Positions 9,013-18,360 of a DNA stretch of 64,000 nt are shown piece by piece (the first letter of the stretch is position 1; every line of letters begins with the position of its first letter). The notes under the pieces are model-generated. The model did no database searches, was not told where the DNA came from, and saw nothing but the letters and a program-made list of their open reading frames with translations. The stretch is from Musicola paradisiaca NCPPB 2511 (GTDB lineage: Bacteria > Pseudomonadota > Gammaproteobacteria > Enterobacterales > Enterobacteriaceae): the NCBI RefSeq assembly GCF_000400505.1, contig NZ_CM001857.1, forward strand, positions 2,862,208 to 2,926,207, written 5' to 3'. A program made the position numbers and the translations under genes.

Positions 9013-9783
9013 CCACACTATTTTCTCCCCTCAGATACGACATGTTATCGAAGAATTTCCGTCATCAGCCGCCATATTTACCTGTAGCAACAGATAATGA
9101 CTTATCTCTCGGCCGACAATCATTCATGAATTTTTTGTATTTCATATGGTTGTGACGATCGATATGACTTTTATAATCGGAGAAAACTATCATTATTTTT
9201 TTTCGAGTGATGAAAACGATCAAATGTGTAAAGTTATTCGTCTGATTGACGATAATAAAAAAAGTGTCAGGGAAAAATGATTGAGATAGAAAATGAGTGA
9301 AGACATGACTATTCATTAAAGCCAATATTAGCCCACTTATGATAATGACTTTTATCAGGCTGATTAGTTTAGCCGTTATTCCATATATTTTGTGCGGTGT
9401 AACTTTGTACACCAGCCATTTTACTCTGGGTGTTCAGGCAAAAAACCGAACGTATTCAAATACGCGAGGTTCATTCATCATGTTCACTCCTTTCGGCCCT
9501 CTTGCATTATTGCCTGTGTACGGGGTCTGACGGCGTGCCTCAATAGATAGTCAGTCAGATAAAAGAGGGGATTTATTATTACAGGCAGATCATTCACTGC
9601 TCTGGTTAATAATCTACTCTTACCTTGTAGGCCACGATGCTTATTTCACTCAGCATTACATTGATGATTTCCCCCCTGACATATCGCATCAGTAGATAAC
9701 GTTTCACCTCAATGCTGATGCAGTTTTCCTCACAGAAAACAACTTGATTTTCACATGTTGTCTGCAATAGCAAAGGAGCAGAA
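9013..9783. other. AT-rich intergenic region
   Basis: About 770 bases from the IS remnant to the chemoreceptor start. A 115-codon minus-strand frame (9065-9412) is composed of AT-rich, low-complexity codons without family features, and I do not accept it as a gene. The last 80 bases must hold the chemoreceptor promoter. I see no convincing sigma-28 (FliA) box. Confidence 0.3.
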
Positions 9784-11442
9784 ATGAATATATCAAACTG
9801 GCGTATTGGCTATCGCATGGGGAGCGGTTTCGCTTTTCTGGTGTTGATGCTGTTTTTTGTCAGCATACTATCAACATCAAAACTCTCTGATTTTCATGAA
9901 GATGCCAAATTAATTGTCACTGATGTCTACCCCGACACTGTCGCCGCTAACGATCTGATCGACGCGGTAAACAGTACCCTGGTGGCTTATCAGCGCTTAT
10001 TGCTGGTGTCGGATGAAAAGCAAGTTGCCGAGACGCTCACCATGATCAACGGCTTTCGCAAACAGGTCGGAGAACTGATCGATAAGCTGGATGGCGATGC
10101 CTATGAGGAAAAAGGCCGGGGCGTCATGGATAAAATAAAAAAAATTCGCCCACTCTTTTTAGCCTCCGGCGACAGACTTATCGCACAGCTCAATGCCGGT
10201 GATCGCGATGGCGCCATCGGCGAGTTCACCACGACGATGAACAACGTGCAACGCCAGTACCGCGAGCAAGTGCGCCAGTTGGTCGACTATCAGGACGACA
10301 TCATGCACAGCATGGTGGATGAGATGACCGATAGTTACACCCAAACCCGGGCATTGCTGCTGTTTATTTCCGCGCTCAGCGCGATCGCCGGTTGCATCAT
10401 CGCCTGGCTTATCACCCGTAGCGTCACCCACCCGCTCCAACAAGCGTTAACCGTCGCCAACAGCGTGGCGCAAGGCGACCTAACCACAAGGATCGTCACC
10501 AAAGGCAACGACGAAACCGGCCAGTTGCTGGCGGCGCTGGCAAGAATGAACGACAGTCTGCGCCACATCGTCAGCCAGGTGCGCGATGGCGCGGAAACCA
10601 TCGCCACGGCAGCGTCCCAGATCGCTGCCGGAAATCAGGATCTCTCCGCCCGGACGGAAGAACAGGCCAGCTCGCTGGAACAAACCGCATCGTCAATGGA
10701 ACAGCTGACCTCCACCGTCAAAAACACGGCGGACAATACCCAGCAGGCAACACAGATCGCCGATAAAGCGACGGATACCGCCAAACACAGCAGCGACGTT
10801 ATGGCATCGGTCACACAGCGGATGCGCGGTATCCGCGAATCATCCCAACGTATGGCCGAGATCATCAGCGTTATCGACAGCATCGCCTTCCAGACCAATA
10901 TTCTGGCGCTGAACGCGGCGGTCGAAGCGGCCAGAGCCGGAGAACAAGGCCGCGGATTCGCCGTGGTGGCCTCGGAAGTCCGCTCGCTGGCGCAACGCAG
11001 CGCCACCGCCGCGCGGGAGATCAAGGATCTGATCGACGACTCGGTGGGAAAAATTCAGGACGGTATGCAACTGGTCGATACCGCCGAAACCACCATGACG
11101 GGGCTGGTCGAACATGTACAGGACGTTAACAGCATCATCGGTGAGATATCGCAAGCCAGCCGTGAACAGAGCGACGGTATCAACCAGATCAACCTGGCGG
11201 TCGGGCAGATAGACACCACCACCCAGCAAAACGCCGCGCTGGTGGAGGAATCTGCCGCGGCCGCCCTGTCGTTACAGGCGCAGGCCGACGCGCTGACGCA
11301 AACCGTCAATACCTTCAAGCTGGGCCAGCGCCCTGCTACCGGCGCCACCCGACAACCTGAGCGTCCGGAAAACCGCGAAGTCACGCTGGCGCTGTCATCC
11401 ACGAAAAATAGCGGCAGCTCGCAGGACTGGACATCCTTCTGA
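9784..11442 (+). CDS. Methyl-accepting chemotaxis protein with CheR/CheB tether
   Basis: 552 residues. Transmembrane helix 1 is at about 12-31, followed by a periplasmic four-helix-bundle type ligand domain (about 32-187), transmembrane helix 2 (about 188-210), HAMP, and the signalling domain with the hairpin tip [20 protein letters not shown]. The final residues SSQDWTSF resemble the NWETF-type pentapeptide that docks CheR and CheB, so this is likely a high-abundance-type receptor. The ligand cannot be read from the sequence. The start is supported by AAAGGAG 6 bases upstream. An intrinsic hairpin follows the gene. Confidence 0.95.
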   Translation: MNISNWRIGYRMGSGFAFLVLMLFFVSILSTSKLSDFHEDAKLIVTDVYPDTVAANDLIDAVNSTLVAYQRLLLVSDEKQVAETLTMINGFRKQVGELIDKLDGDAYEEKGRGVMDKIKKIRPLFLASGDRLIAQLNAGDRDGAIGEFTTTMNNVQRQYREQVRQLVDYQDDIMHSMVDEMTDSYTQTRALLLFISALSAIAGCIIAWLITRSVTHPLQQALTVANSVAQGDLTTRIVTKGNDETGQLLAALARMNDSLRHIVSQVRDGAETIATAASQIAAGNQDLSARTEEQASSLEQTASSMEQLTSTVKNTADNTQQATQIADKATDTAKHSSDVMASVTQRMRGIRESSQRMAEIISVIDSIAFQTNILALNAAVEAARAGEQGRGFAVVASEVRSLAQRSATAAREIKDLIDDSVGKIQDGMQLVDTAETTMTGLVEHVQDVNSIIGEISQASREQSDGINQINLAVGQIDTTTQQNAALVEESAAAALSLQAQADALTQTVNTFKLGQRPATGATRQPERPENREVTLALSSTKNSGSSQDWTSF

Positions 11443-11467
11443 TCCCTGACAAACACGGCAGAAACAG

Positions 11468-11489
11468 CGAAGGGGCCTTGGCCCCTTCG
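11468..11489 (+). terminator. Terminator after chemoreceptor gene
   Basis: Perfect inverted repeat CGAAGGGGCC-TT-GGCCCCTTCG, 26 bases after the chemoreceptor stop. There is no long U-run, but the stem is strong. Confidence 0.7.
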
Positions 11490-11505
11490 TGATGGTGAGA
11501 AAAAA

Positions 11506-11544
11506 ATGCTGTTCCGTAAGGAGTTCAACAAGCCGGAACAGCAT
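11506..11544 (-). terminator. Rho-independent terminator of sugar-acid operon
   Basis: Perfect 11-bp stem ATGCTGTTCCG/CGGAACAGCAT with a 17-base loop. On the minus strand it is followed at once by TTTTTT (11501-11506), which is a classical intrinsic terminator downstream of the MFS gene that ends at 11583. Confidence 0.85.
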
Positions 11545-11582
11545 CGTTATGCCACAGGGCACAAAACCGATACGACACCCGC

Positions 11583-12908
11583 TTATTCCGCTTTGCCCGG
11601 CAGCGCAAGCCGCTCCAGCGGCCCCACGATGAAGACGTAGGACACCAGCCCCACCAACCCCATGGAACCGACGTACAGAATGGCGTAATCAAACGAGTGA
11701 GTCGCAGACAGAATGAAACCGATCACCAGCGGCGTCACGATACTTGCCAGATTGCCGCACATGTTAAACACCCCGCCGGCAATCCCCAGCAGTTCTTTGG
11801 GCGAGGTATCGCTCAGCACGCACCAGCCCAAATTACCGAACCCCTTGGCGAAGAACGCAAGACTCATCGCCGCGATAACGATCGACTCCGACCCGGTGTA
11901 ATTCGCCGCCACAATGGTGCAGGACAACAACATGCCGCAAATAATAGGGAGCTTGCGCGCCACGGTTAAGCTGTATCCTTTGCGTAACAGGTAATCCGAA
12001 AACACCCCGCCGAGCAGCCCGCCGATAAAACCAGCGAGCGCCGGAATAGAGGCGACAAAGCCGACTTTGAGTATCGACATGCCTTTAGCCTGATACAGAT
12101 AGGTCGGAAACCAGGTCAGGAAAAACCAGGTGATCGACGTCAGACAAAACTGACCGATATAGACCCCAATCATCATGCGGTTGATACACACGCTTTTGAT
12201 ATCAGACAGCGTCAGTTTCGTGCTCTGTTCCTTGCGACCCAATTCAGGCTCGCCGCCGCCGTTGCGAATATAATCGAGTTCTTCCTGGTTGATTTTCTTA
12301 TGGCGATAAGGATCCTGCACATACATCAGCCAAAACGCCCCCAAAATAATACCGATGGCGCCGATATAATAAAAAACATAATGCCAGCTGAGATTATGCA
12401 AAATAATCGTCATCAGCGGTGTAATCAGCCCCAGCGAAATATATTGCGCCGCCTGATAAACCGAGGTCACAAACCCGCGTTCTTTATTGGGGAACCACTG
12501 TACGCTAAGACGACTATTCGCCGGGAAGGCAGGCGCTTCAATCGCCCCCATTAATAATCTCAGTACAACCAGCGCCATAATAGGGCTGGCGAACTGGTAG
12601 ATGGTGCCCTGGAATAAGGTCACTAACGACCAACCAATTAATGCCCAACCGTAGACCAGACGAGAACCATAACGATCCAGTAGCCAGCCACCGGGAATTT
12701 GCATCGCGACATAAGAAATGCCGAATACGGAAAATGCTAATCCCATCGTTTCCGGATCAAAATTCAATTCTTTACTCATTATTGGCGCCACGACGGAAAG
12801 CGTGGCCCGGTCGGCATAATTAAATACCGTGGCAAGGAAAAGAAACAATAAAATGACATAACGGACTCGTGTCCGTTTTACTGCTATTAACGTATTCATA
12901 TACAACAA
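11583..12908 (-). CDS. MFS sugar-acid transporter (GudP/GarP-like, ACS family)
   Basis: 441 residues with about 12 transmembrane segments. FLATVFNYADRATLSVVAPI and GISYVAMQIPGGWLLDRYG are typical of the anion:cation symporter branch that contains the glucarate, galactarate and galactonate permeases. It lies 91 bases downstream of the dehydratase gene on the same strand, so galactarate, L-talarate or a similar aldarate is the expected substrate. This is an inference from the gene partner and not from substrate-site residues. Confidence 0.88.
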   Translation of the reverse strand: MLYMNTLIAVKRTRVRYVILLFLFLATVFNYADRATLSVVAPIMSKELNFDPETMGLAFSVFGISYVAMQIPGGWLLDRYGSRLVYGWALIGWSLVTLFQGTIYQFASPIMALVVLRLLMGAIEAPAFPANSRLSVQWFPNKERGFVTSVYQAAQYISLGLITPLMTIILHNLSWHYVFYYIGAIGIILGAFWLMYVQDPYRHKKINQEELDYIRNGGGEPELGRKEQSTKLTLSDIKSVCINRMMIGVYIGQFCLTSITWFFLTWFPTYLYQAKGMSILKVGFVASIPALAGFIGGLLGGVFSDYLLRKGYSLTVARKLPIICGMLLSCTIVAANYTGSESIVIAAMSLAFFAKGFGNLGWCVLSDTSPKELLGIAGGVFNMCGNLASIVTPLVIGFILSATHSFDYAILYVGSMGLVGLVSYVFIVGPLERLALPGKAE

Positions 12909-12999
12909 CTCCTGATTAATAGGGTTGCATTTTTATTTATGGGTAGGATACAGAATGCGTGAAGCGGCCGACTCCGTGCGAGTCGGCTGCCGACGGTCA

Positions 13000-14196
13000 T
13001 CAGGGACGCTTGCCGAATTCACAGGACAACGAGGTCCACCGGCGTGCTTGTTCGCTCAGGCTGAACCCCAACCCATGGCGTTCGGAAACCCACATCCGCC
13101 CATCCCGCAGCGCCAGCTGTTCGTTGAACAACGGATTGAGCCACTCGAAGTGTTCCAGCCAGGGCTCCAGCGGATAAGCAGCGGCCAAATGGAGATGGAC
13201 TTCCATAGCAAAGTGCGGCGCCAGTTTGCGACCGTGCTTCGCCGCCAGATCCATGATCTTCAGAAAGGGCGAGATACCGCCGACACGAGGCGCGTCAGGC
13301 TGCACATAATCGCTGGCGTTGCCAAGGATCAGCTGTTCGTGCTCGCGAAAGCTGGTCAACATTTCTCCGGTAGCGATCGGCGTATCCAGCGCCGCCGCCA
13401 GTGCGGCATGCCCCTCGACATCGTAGGCATCCAGCGGCTCCTCAATCCATACCAGATTAAACTCTTCCATTTTGCGGCCCATGCGGATCGCGGTTTCCCG
13501 ATCCCACTGCTGGTTAGCGTCCACCATCAACGGGAAAGCGTCGCCCAATGCTTTACGTACTGCGGTCAAACGCCGGATATCTTCCGACGTATCGGGCTGC
13601 CCGACTTTCAGCTTGATGCCGCCGATGCCGTTTTCCTGTGAAATCACCACATTTTTCAGCACCTGCTCCAGCGGTGTATGCAAGAAACCGCCGGAGGTGT
13701 TGTAGCAGCGCACGGAATCACGGTGCGCGCCCAGCAGTTTCGCCAACGGCAGCCCCGCGCGTTTCGCTTTCATATCCCACAGCGCGATGTCGATCGGCGA
13801 AATAGCCTGCACCGCCATCCCGCTGCGGCCCACCGATGCACCGGCCCACAGCAGTTTGGTGTAGATTTTGTCGATATCGTTGGGGTCTTCGCCCAGCAGG
13901 TTATCGGCAATTTCTTTGGCATGCGCATAAATGCCCTGCCCGCCCGCACGTTTGGAATAGCTAAAACCCACCCCCTCAAAACCGTCGCGGGTCCGAATTT
14001 CGGCAATGATAATCGCCACCTCGGTCAGCGGTTTTTGCCGCCCGGTCAGCACTTTGGCATCACTCACCGGTGTCGCCAACGGCAAAAACGCCAGCGACAT
14101 CTTTACCCATTCGATACGGTCGCCACTCTCGGCGGCGGTTTTGGCGTTGCCGGCGTTGGCGTAGCTTACGGCATCTGAGTTTGCACTGATGGTCAT
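13000..14196 (-). CDS. Galactarate/L-talarate dehydratase (enolase superfamily)
   Basis: 398 residues in the mandelate-racemase subgroup. The KxK motif of IKLKVGQ falls at Lys195 and Lys197. Metal ligands are at Asp226 (DANQQW), Glu252 (EEP) and Glu278 (TGE), and the general-base His328 is in APHFAMEV. This set and numbering agree with what I know of the Salmonella talarate/galactarate dehydratase, which syn-eliminates water from galactarate or epimerises and dehydrates L-talarate. The ATG at 14196 is chosen over 14229 because GAGGAGAGTGGAG sits right before it, and the longer form would run through an operator. The partner transporter follows, and a LacI-type regulator is divergent. Confidence 0.88.
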   Translation of the reverse strand: MTISANSDAVSYANAGNAKTAAESGDRIEWVKMSLAFLPLATPVSDAKVLTGRQKPLTEVAIIIAEIRTRDGFEGVGFSYSKRAGGQGIYAHAKEIADNLLGEDPNDIDKIYTKLLWAGASVGRSGMAVQAISPIDIALWDMKAKRAGLPLAKLLGAHRDSVRCYNTSGGFLHTPLEQVLKNVVISQENGIGGIKLKVGQPDTSEDIRRLTAVRKALGDAFPLMVDANQQWDRETAIRMGRKMEEFNLVWIEEPLDAYDVEGHAALAAALDTPIATGEMLTSFREHEQLILGNASDYVQPDAPRVGGISPFLKIMDLAAKHGRKLAPHFAMEVHLHLAAAYPLEPWLEHFEWLNPLFNEQLALRDGRMWVSERHGLGFSLSEQARRWTSLSCEFGKRP

Positions 14197-14212
14197 CTCC
14201 ACTCTCCTCAAT

Positions 14213-14230
14213 AATGTTTGCGCTAACATT
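14213..14230. promoter_or_regulatory. LacI-type operator upstream of dehydratase operon
   Basis: AATGTTTGCGCTAACATT is an 18-bp near-perfect palindrome (8 of 9 positions per half) centred on CG, the form expected for LacI-family repressors. It begins 17 bases upstream of the dehydratase ATG. The regulator encoded divergently at 14524 is the obvious candidate to bind it. Confidence 0.75.
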
Positions 14231-14523
14231 TATGTTTTAACATCAAGAAATGATCAAATGGTCTGTTCTCATTTTGTACATTCGATCACAATAGAATAAA
14301 GAAAAAGAAGAAAATGGCCGATAAACAATGCGAACTGCATAACAGCCCCTTCTGCAACTGCACAATATTGTTATCGCAAACAAACAAATTGAACGGTATA
14401 GGGTCGTACCGGTGGAAAAACCGGCCCAACAGCGCCGGAGTGCCGGGTTCAACTGGAAAAAAAGCCGATTTTTCACGATAATACCTCCGTTACGTTCAGC
14501 TCGATTCACAAGGCGTCCATTGA

Positions 14524-15546
14524 TTGAAAAGCGAAAAAATCTCCCGCAATACTGCCGCGCGCGCCCCCACGCTGGAGGATGTCGCACGGGTTTCCGGACT
14601 CTCATCCATGACAGTGAGCCGAGCGCTGAACACCCCGCAGAGAGTGCGACCGGATACCGTTGCGCGCGTGATGGAGGCGGTTCGCGCCACCGGGTATATC
14701 CCCAATATGCTGGCGGGTGGGCTGGCGTCGAAGCGCAGTAAACTGATCGCGGTGGCCGTACCGCAGATCAACAACAGTATGTTCGCCGACACCATTCAGG
14801 CCATCAGTGATGAACTCTCTGCCCGCGGCTACCACATGTTGCTGTGCGTGGCGGGGTATACCCATGAATCTGAAACGGAAATCGTAGCCGCCATTCTGTC
14901 GCGCCGGCCAGACGGCGTTGTGCTGACCGGCATTCATCACTCGCCGGAATTGAAGAAAACCCTGCTTAACGCCAATATTCCCGTGGTTGAAATTTGGGAT
15001 CTGACGCCGACGCCGCTGGATATGCTGGTCGGGTTCTCCCATGAAAAAATCGGCGACGCTATCGGCCAGTTTCTGCTGACAAAGGGGTTGTCGCGCATTG
15101 GCATGATATGGACGGAAGATCGACGGGCGGCGCAACGTAAACAAGGCATGCTGGATCGCCTGCGGCAGCAAGGGCAGCCCCGTATCGACGAAGTGGTCAT
15201 TCCCCTGCCCGCTACGCTATCGCTGGGGCGACAGAGCGCTCAGAAGTTGTTCAGTCTGAAACGCGAGTTCGACGTACTGGTGTGCAGTTCCGACACGCTG
15301 GCACAAGGCGCCATCATGGAGGCGGAATACCACGGCCTACGTGTCCCGGATGATCTGGCGGTGATCGGTTTCGGCGATCTCGACTTTGCCGCCGACAACA
15401 AGCCTGCCATTACCACCGTCAGGGTAGATCGCTGGCAAATCGGCAAAGAGGCCGCCACGCTGCTGGCGGATAAACTGGCGGGAGAAAACATTGATACGCC
15501 AATACGGGATATCGGTTTTTCCCTGGTCGAACGGGAATCGGCATAA
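14524..15546 (+). CDS. LacI-family transcriptional regulator
   Basis: 340 residues. The N-terminal LacI helix-turn-helix and hinge (LEDVARVSGLSSMTVSRAL, then RVRPDTVARVMEA, about residues 15-65) are followed by a periplasmic-binding-protein-like effector domain (KLIAVAVPQINNSMF onward, with CSSDTLAQGA and VIGFGDLDFA). The start is TTG, with AAGGCG about 9 bases upstream; no ATG gives a complete DNA-binding domain. It is divergent from the dehydratase/transporter operon, with an operator between them, so it most likely represses that operon until an aldarate or a breakdown product binds. Confidence 0.9.
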   Translation: MKSEKISRNTAARAPTLEDVARVSGLSSMTVSRALNTPQRVRPDTVARVMEAVRATGYIPNMLAGGLASKRSKLIAVAVPQINNSMFADTIQAISDELSARGYHMLLCVAGYTHESETEIVAAILSRRPDGVVLTGIHHSPELKKTLLNANIPVVEIWDLTPTPLDMLVGFSHEKIGDAIGQFLLTKGLSRIGMIWTEDRRAAQRKQGMLDRLRQQGQPRIDEVVIPLPATLSLGRQSAQKLFSLKREFDVLVCSSDTLAQGAIMEAEYHGLRVPDDLAVIGFGDLDFAADNKPAITTVRVDRWQIGKEAATLLADKLAGENIDTPIRDIGFSLVERESA

Positions 15547-15603
15547 TGCCTTTGGCATAATATTCACGGTGTTGCATAACACCACAGCCTGTGGTGTTTC
15601 ATT
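15525..15603 (+). repeat. 79-bp repeat, copy B (3' end of lacI-type gene plus hairpins)
   Basis: Contains the last codons of the LacI-type regulator and two overlapping, mutually exclusive stem-loops: GGTGTT-gcat-AACACC (15568-15583) and CACCACAG-c-CTGTGGTG (15580-15596), the latter followed by TTTCATT. It may act as the terminator of the regulator gene. The partner copy is at 8477-8555. Confidence 0.7.
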
Positions 15604-15693
15604 GGCAATCAATAACGTCAACCGATTAAGTCTTAATACCCCCTCAGGCATGGCGCCACTGCAATGCATTTATTATTTACTTATTAAGTGGTA

Positions 15694-15762
15694 TATACCC
15701 CAAATAATTCGGGTTGCAGCAAGGCAGCCAATACCCCCGTAACTTGAAGCATGACGGGAATA
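15694..15762 (+). repeat. Enterobacterial intergenic palindromic repeat, shortened
   Basis: Starts TATACCCCAAATAATTCGGG and ends AACTTGAAGCATGACGGG. I recognise both as the two ends of a long ERIC-associated intergenic repeat common in Pectobacterium, Dickeya, Serratia and Yersinia; here the central part is missing. Related half-copies occur at 16478-16498 and 57362-57381. Confidence 0.65.
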
Positions 15763-15954
15763 TCGATATATACAAGCACCTGATAATATCGAGCGCAACC
15801 CAGGGCTAAAACACCATAAAAAATAGCCCTAATGGGGTAGATACTTATTTCACCGCTAATATGCATATTGCCTGCTTTTATTTCTCAAATCGTTTACTTG
15901 TTATTTTTTTCGTGATATTTTTCGCTGAATTATAACACTAAATGAAGATTTAAT

Positions 15955-16290
15955 ATGAATAACCCATTCACTGCCGCATGGAGCCGAAACGGTAATTTAT
16001 TGTGTCATGGTCATTGGATAATCACCTATTTAGGGCAAGATTTCACATTACCGGAATCCTATCGGGAACAGCATATGAATACATTGGGTATTTATTCCAT
16101 CATCGACCCGGAAGATGAATTATATAAAGAGGGTCTGGATGAAGATGACTGGATCTTGAAAAACGTAGAATGGCTTGCCGACTGTTTTGAGCAAAATAAC
16201 GTACCTATTGAGGAGTTTTATTTTCGCCACTTTTATCGCGCGATTAACCCACAGGATTGGCGTTGTACCAGTTGTGCCGGCTGTATGTAA
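15955..16290 (+). CDS. Hypothetical protein with C-terminal Cys triplet
   Basis: 111 residues, acidic, not assigned to a family by me. It is rich in aromatic and charged residues (YLGQDFTLPESYRE, DPEDELYKEGLDEDDW, EEFYFRHFYRAINPQDW). It ends in CTSCAGCM, where the C-x2-C-x2-C spacing could bind a metal or form disulfides. There is no signal peptide or membrane segment. The composition looks like a real protein, although the ribosome-binding site (GAAG) is weak. It sits between a full and an inverted half copy of an intergenic repeat and has no obvious operon partner. Confidence 0.6.
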   Translation: MNNPFTAAWSRNGNLLCHGHWIITYLGQDFTLPESYREQHMNTLGIYSIIDPEDELYKEGLDEDDWILKNVEWLADCFEQNNVPIEEFYFRHFYRAINPQDWRCTSCAGCM

Positions 16291-16797
16291 TCCGGCTTAT
16301 CCGTCGATAATTGGCACGACAATACCGTCAGCCGTCAAACCAGGGGTGAAGCACATTCCTCGCCTTCTGCGCATCCCCCCCCTGGGGGGAACAGGTCACG
16401 ATCTCGATGCCTATGCACTCAATGCATGCGCGTCAAATATCGATTTAGCATTAACACTGCCGCTGAATGCATCGGCGACTCGAATTACTTGGGGTATAAC
16501 GATGAATTATCACTACAACTTATTTCAATAAAAACATTCTGAAACTGGTAATACCTAAATAACCCAACTGAAAGCCAATAATCTCCTTCGTTAATTATCC
16601 ATACCACCTAAATATACCGGTTCGGTAATATTTTTGCGGCCAATTTCGCTGCTGTACAGGCTGATTTTATTCTCATATACTCACCACAAATTCAGTTAAA
16701 ATTTTTATTATTTTCCGCTATCGGCGTACTATCACGATGAATTATCTACAATCGTGATATTTCATTTCTGGATATTTTCCACTCTAAGGAGGGATAG
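16291..16797. other. Intergenic region with repeat half-copy
   Basis: No gene accepted. It contains a G/C-run palindrome (CCCCCC/GGGGGG, about 16375-16389) and, at 16478-16498, an inverted half-copy of the repeat at 15694 (minus strand TATACCCCAAGTAATTCGAG). The AT-rich 200 bases before 16798 probably hold the glycosyltransferase promoter. Confidence 0.45.
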
Positions 16798-18048
16798 ATG
16801 AAAATATTTTTGGCAACACTGGGATCCGCAGGAGATGTTTATCCATTTATTGCTATTGGCGAATCATTGATACAGGCTGGACACGATGTCTATCTCTGTA
16901 CCAATCCCTATTTCGAAAAAACCGCGCGAGACAGAAAACTGCATTTTATTCCCGTCGGTTCAGTAGACAGTTATTATCAGGCCGTGAATTCTCAACGGCT
17001 ATGGCACCATAAATCGTCTTATAAAGAGATGTGTTATTTCATCAATACCCAGCAGAAAATGATGTATGACGCATTGGCGCCTCACGTCGATAATACGTCG
17101 GTCATTCTCACGTCCCTGTGGGCGTTTTCCGCCAAAATGCTGGGAGAAACCAAAGGCTGCTGCATTATTCCCGTCCGCGTCACGCCTTCTACGTTCATTT
17201 CCAGCTACGACCCGCCCTACCACAAAAAGCTGGCGTGGATTCGTCATTTGCCGCTCGGCCTGCGGCGCTTCCTGCTGCATATGGCGGAAAAACACCTGCT
17301 CGACCGTGAACTGGCGCCCTTTTTGAATGAATTCAGAAACGGGCTGGGGCTGCCGCATATCGAACGTGTGATCACCCGTTGGACACACAAAACCGACGCG
17401 GAATTACTCTGCCTGTTTCCACAATGGTTCGCGTCACCCTTGCCGGATTGGCCAGCCAACCTTCATCAGGTCGGATTCCCATTGTTCAACCTGCTCAATC
17501 AGCAAGAACAGGATGAAACCGGCGCATTTATCGCGCAGGCCAAAACCGTGATTCTGATGCCCAGTTGGGCGTTGCAGGTCAACACTACGTTGATCGTGGC
17601 GCTGGCGAAAAAGATCCGCCGGTTGGGCTACCAATGTCTGGTGGTCGGCGCGCCCAATCCGCAATTCGGCGACGACAGCGGCATTCGGTTTGAAAAACAC
17701 ATTAATCTGGCCCAATACCTCCATCAATTCAAAGCCATCATCCATCACGGCGGCATCGGCACCATCGCTCAGTCGTTCGCGGCGGGTATTCCACAGATGG
17801 TGTTGCCCAGCGCGTTCGATCAATTCGACAACGCCCGCCGCGTCACCGCGATGAAATGCGGGCTATCGCTGACGGAAGCGGAAGCCGGGCACATGGATCG
17901 TCGATTAAAGCGCCTGCTGAACGACCCGGATATTGCTGAAAACTGCCAGCGCATCCGCGCACGTTTTCTGGCGGAACCCGCCGTCGACACGCGCATCGTC
18001 AACATTATACAAACCGCGCACGCCCGGCATCTCAGCCACACGGCCTGA
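16798..18048 (+). CDS. Family 1 glycosyltransferase (UGT/RhlB-like)
   Basis: 416 residues with a GT-B fold. The N-terminal acceptor half begins MKIFLATLGSAGDVYPFIAI, as in UGT and rhamnosyltransferase chain B proteins. The C-terminal half carries the nucleotide-sugar motif IIHHGGIGTIAQSFAAGIPQ (about residues 317-336), then FDQFDNARR. Such enzymes transfer a sugar from a nucleotide donor onto a lipid, phenolic or peptide acceptor. The acceptor here is unknown, since no biosynthetic cluster surrounds it. The start is firm (AAGGAGGGATAG before ATG). Confidence 0.88.
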   Translation: MKIFLATLGSAGDVYPFIAIGESLIQAGHDVYLCTNPYFEKTARDRKLHFIPVGSVDSYYQAVNSQRLWHHKSSYKEMCYFINTQQKMMYDALAPHVDNTSVILTSLWAFSAKMLGETKGCCIIPVRVTPSTFISSYDPPYHKKLAWIRHLPLGLRRFLLHMAEKHLLDRELAPFLNEFRNGLGLPHIERVITRWTHKTDAELLCLFPQWFASPLPDWPANLHQVGFPLFNLLNQQEQDETGAFIAQAKTVILMPSWALQVNTTLIVALAKKIRRLGYQCLVVGAPNPQFGDDSGIRFEKHINLAQYLHQFKAIIHHGGIGTIAQSFAAGIPQMVLPSAFDQFDNARRVTAMKCGLSLTEAEAGHMDRRLKRLLNDPDIAENCQRIRARFLAEPAVDTRIVNIIQTAHARHLSHTA

Positions 18049-18055
18049 TTCGCCC

Positions 18056-18086
18056 CGACCTGGGCGCCATGGTGCAGCCCAGGTCG
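18056..18086 (+). terminator. Stem-loop after glycosyltransferase gene
   Basis: CGACCTGGGC and GCCCAGGTCG form a perfect 10-bp stem with an 11-base loop, 8 bases after the stop codon. It probably ends the transcript, but no U-tract follows. The remaining 270 bases before ggt show no gene. Confidence 0.6.
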
Positions 18087-18360
18087 TTACCACGATAAGG
18101 CATCAGGTCAGCGGTGGTCGTCATGCGCTAAAACGCCGGATCGTCGCCCCCCCCCCCGCGCGGGTGCTAAAACGTGCCGCCATACCAGGCTGTCGAACTC
18201 GCGCTAATACCCGCTGCGCGCACTGCCTTCGCACCTTCAAGACACCCATCACTTTTTCTTAAGCCCTTTCTGTCCCGCTATGTGCTAACTATGTATTCGT
18301 CTGCACCGCATGATGATGCAGGCCACAATAACGAGACAGACAACAATGACAGGAGTTTTT

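Noticed and set aside
9065..9412. 115-codon minus-strand frame as a small membrane protein
   Set aside because: AT-rich codons, no ribosome-binding site of note, no family pattern; it overlaps the edge of IS-scarred DNA.
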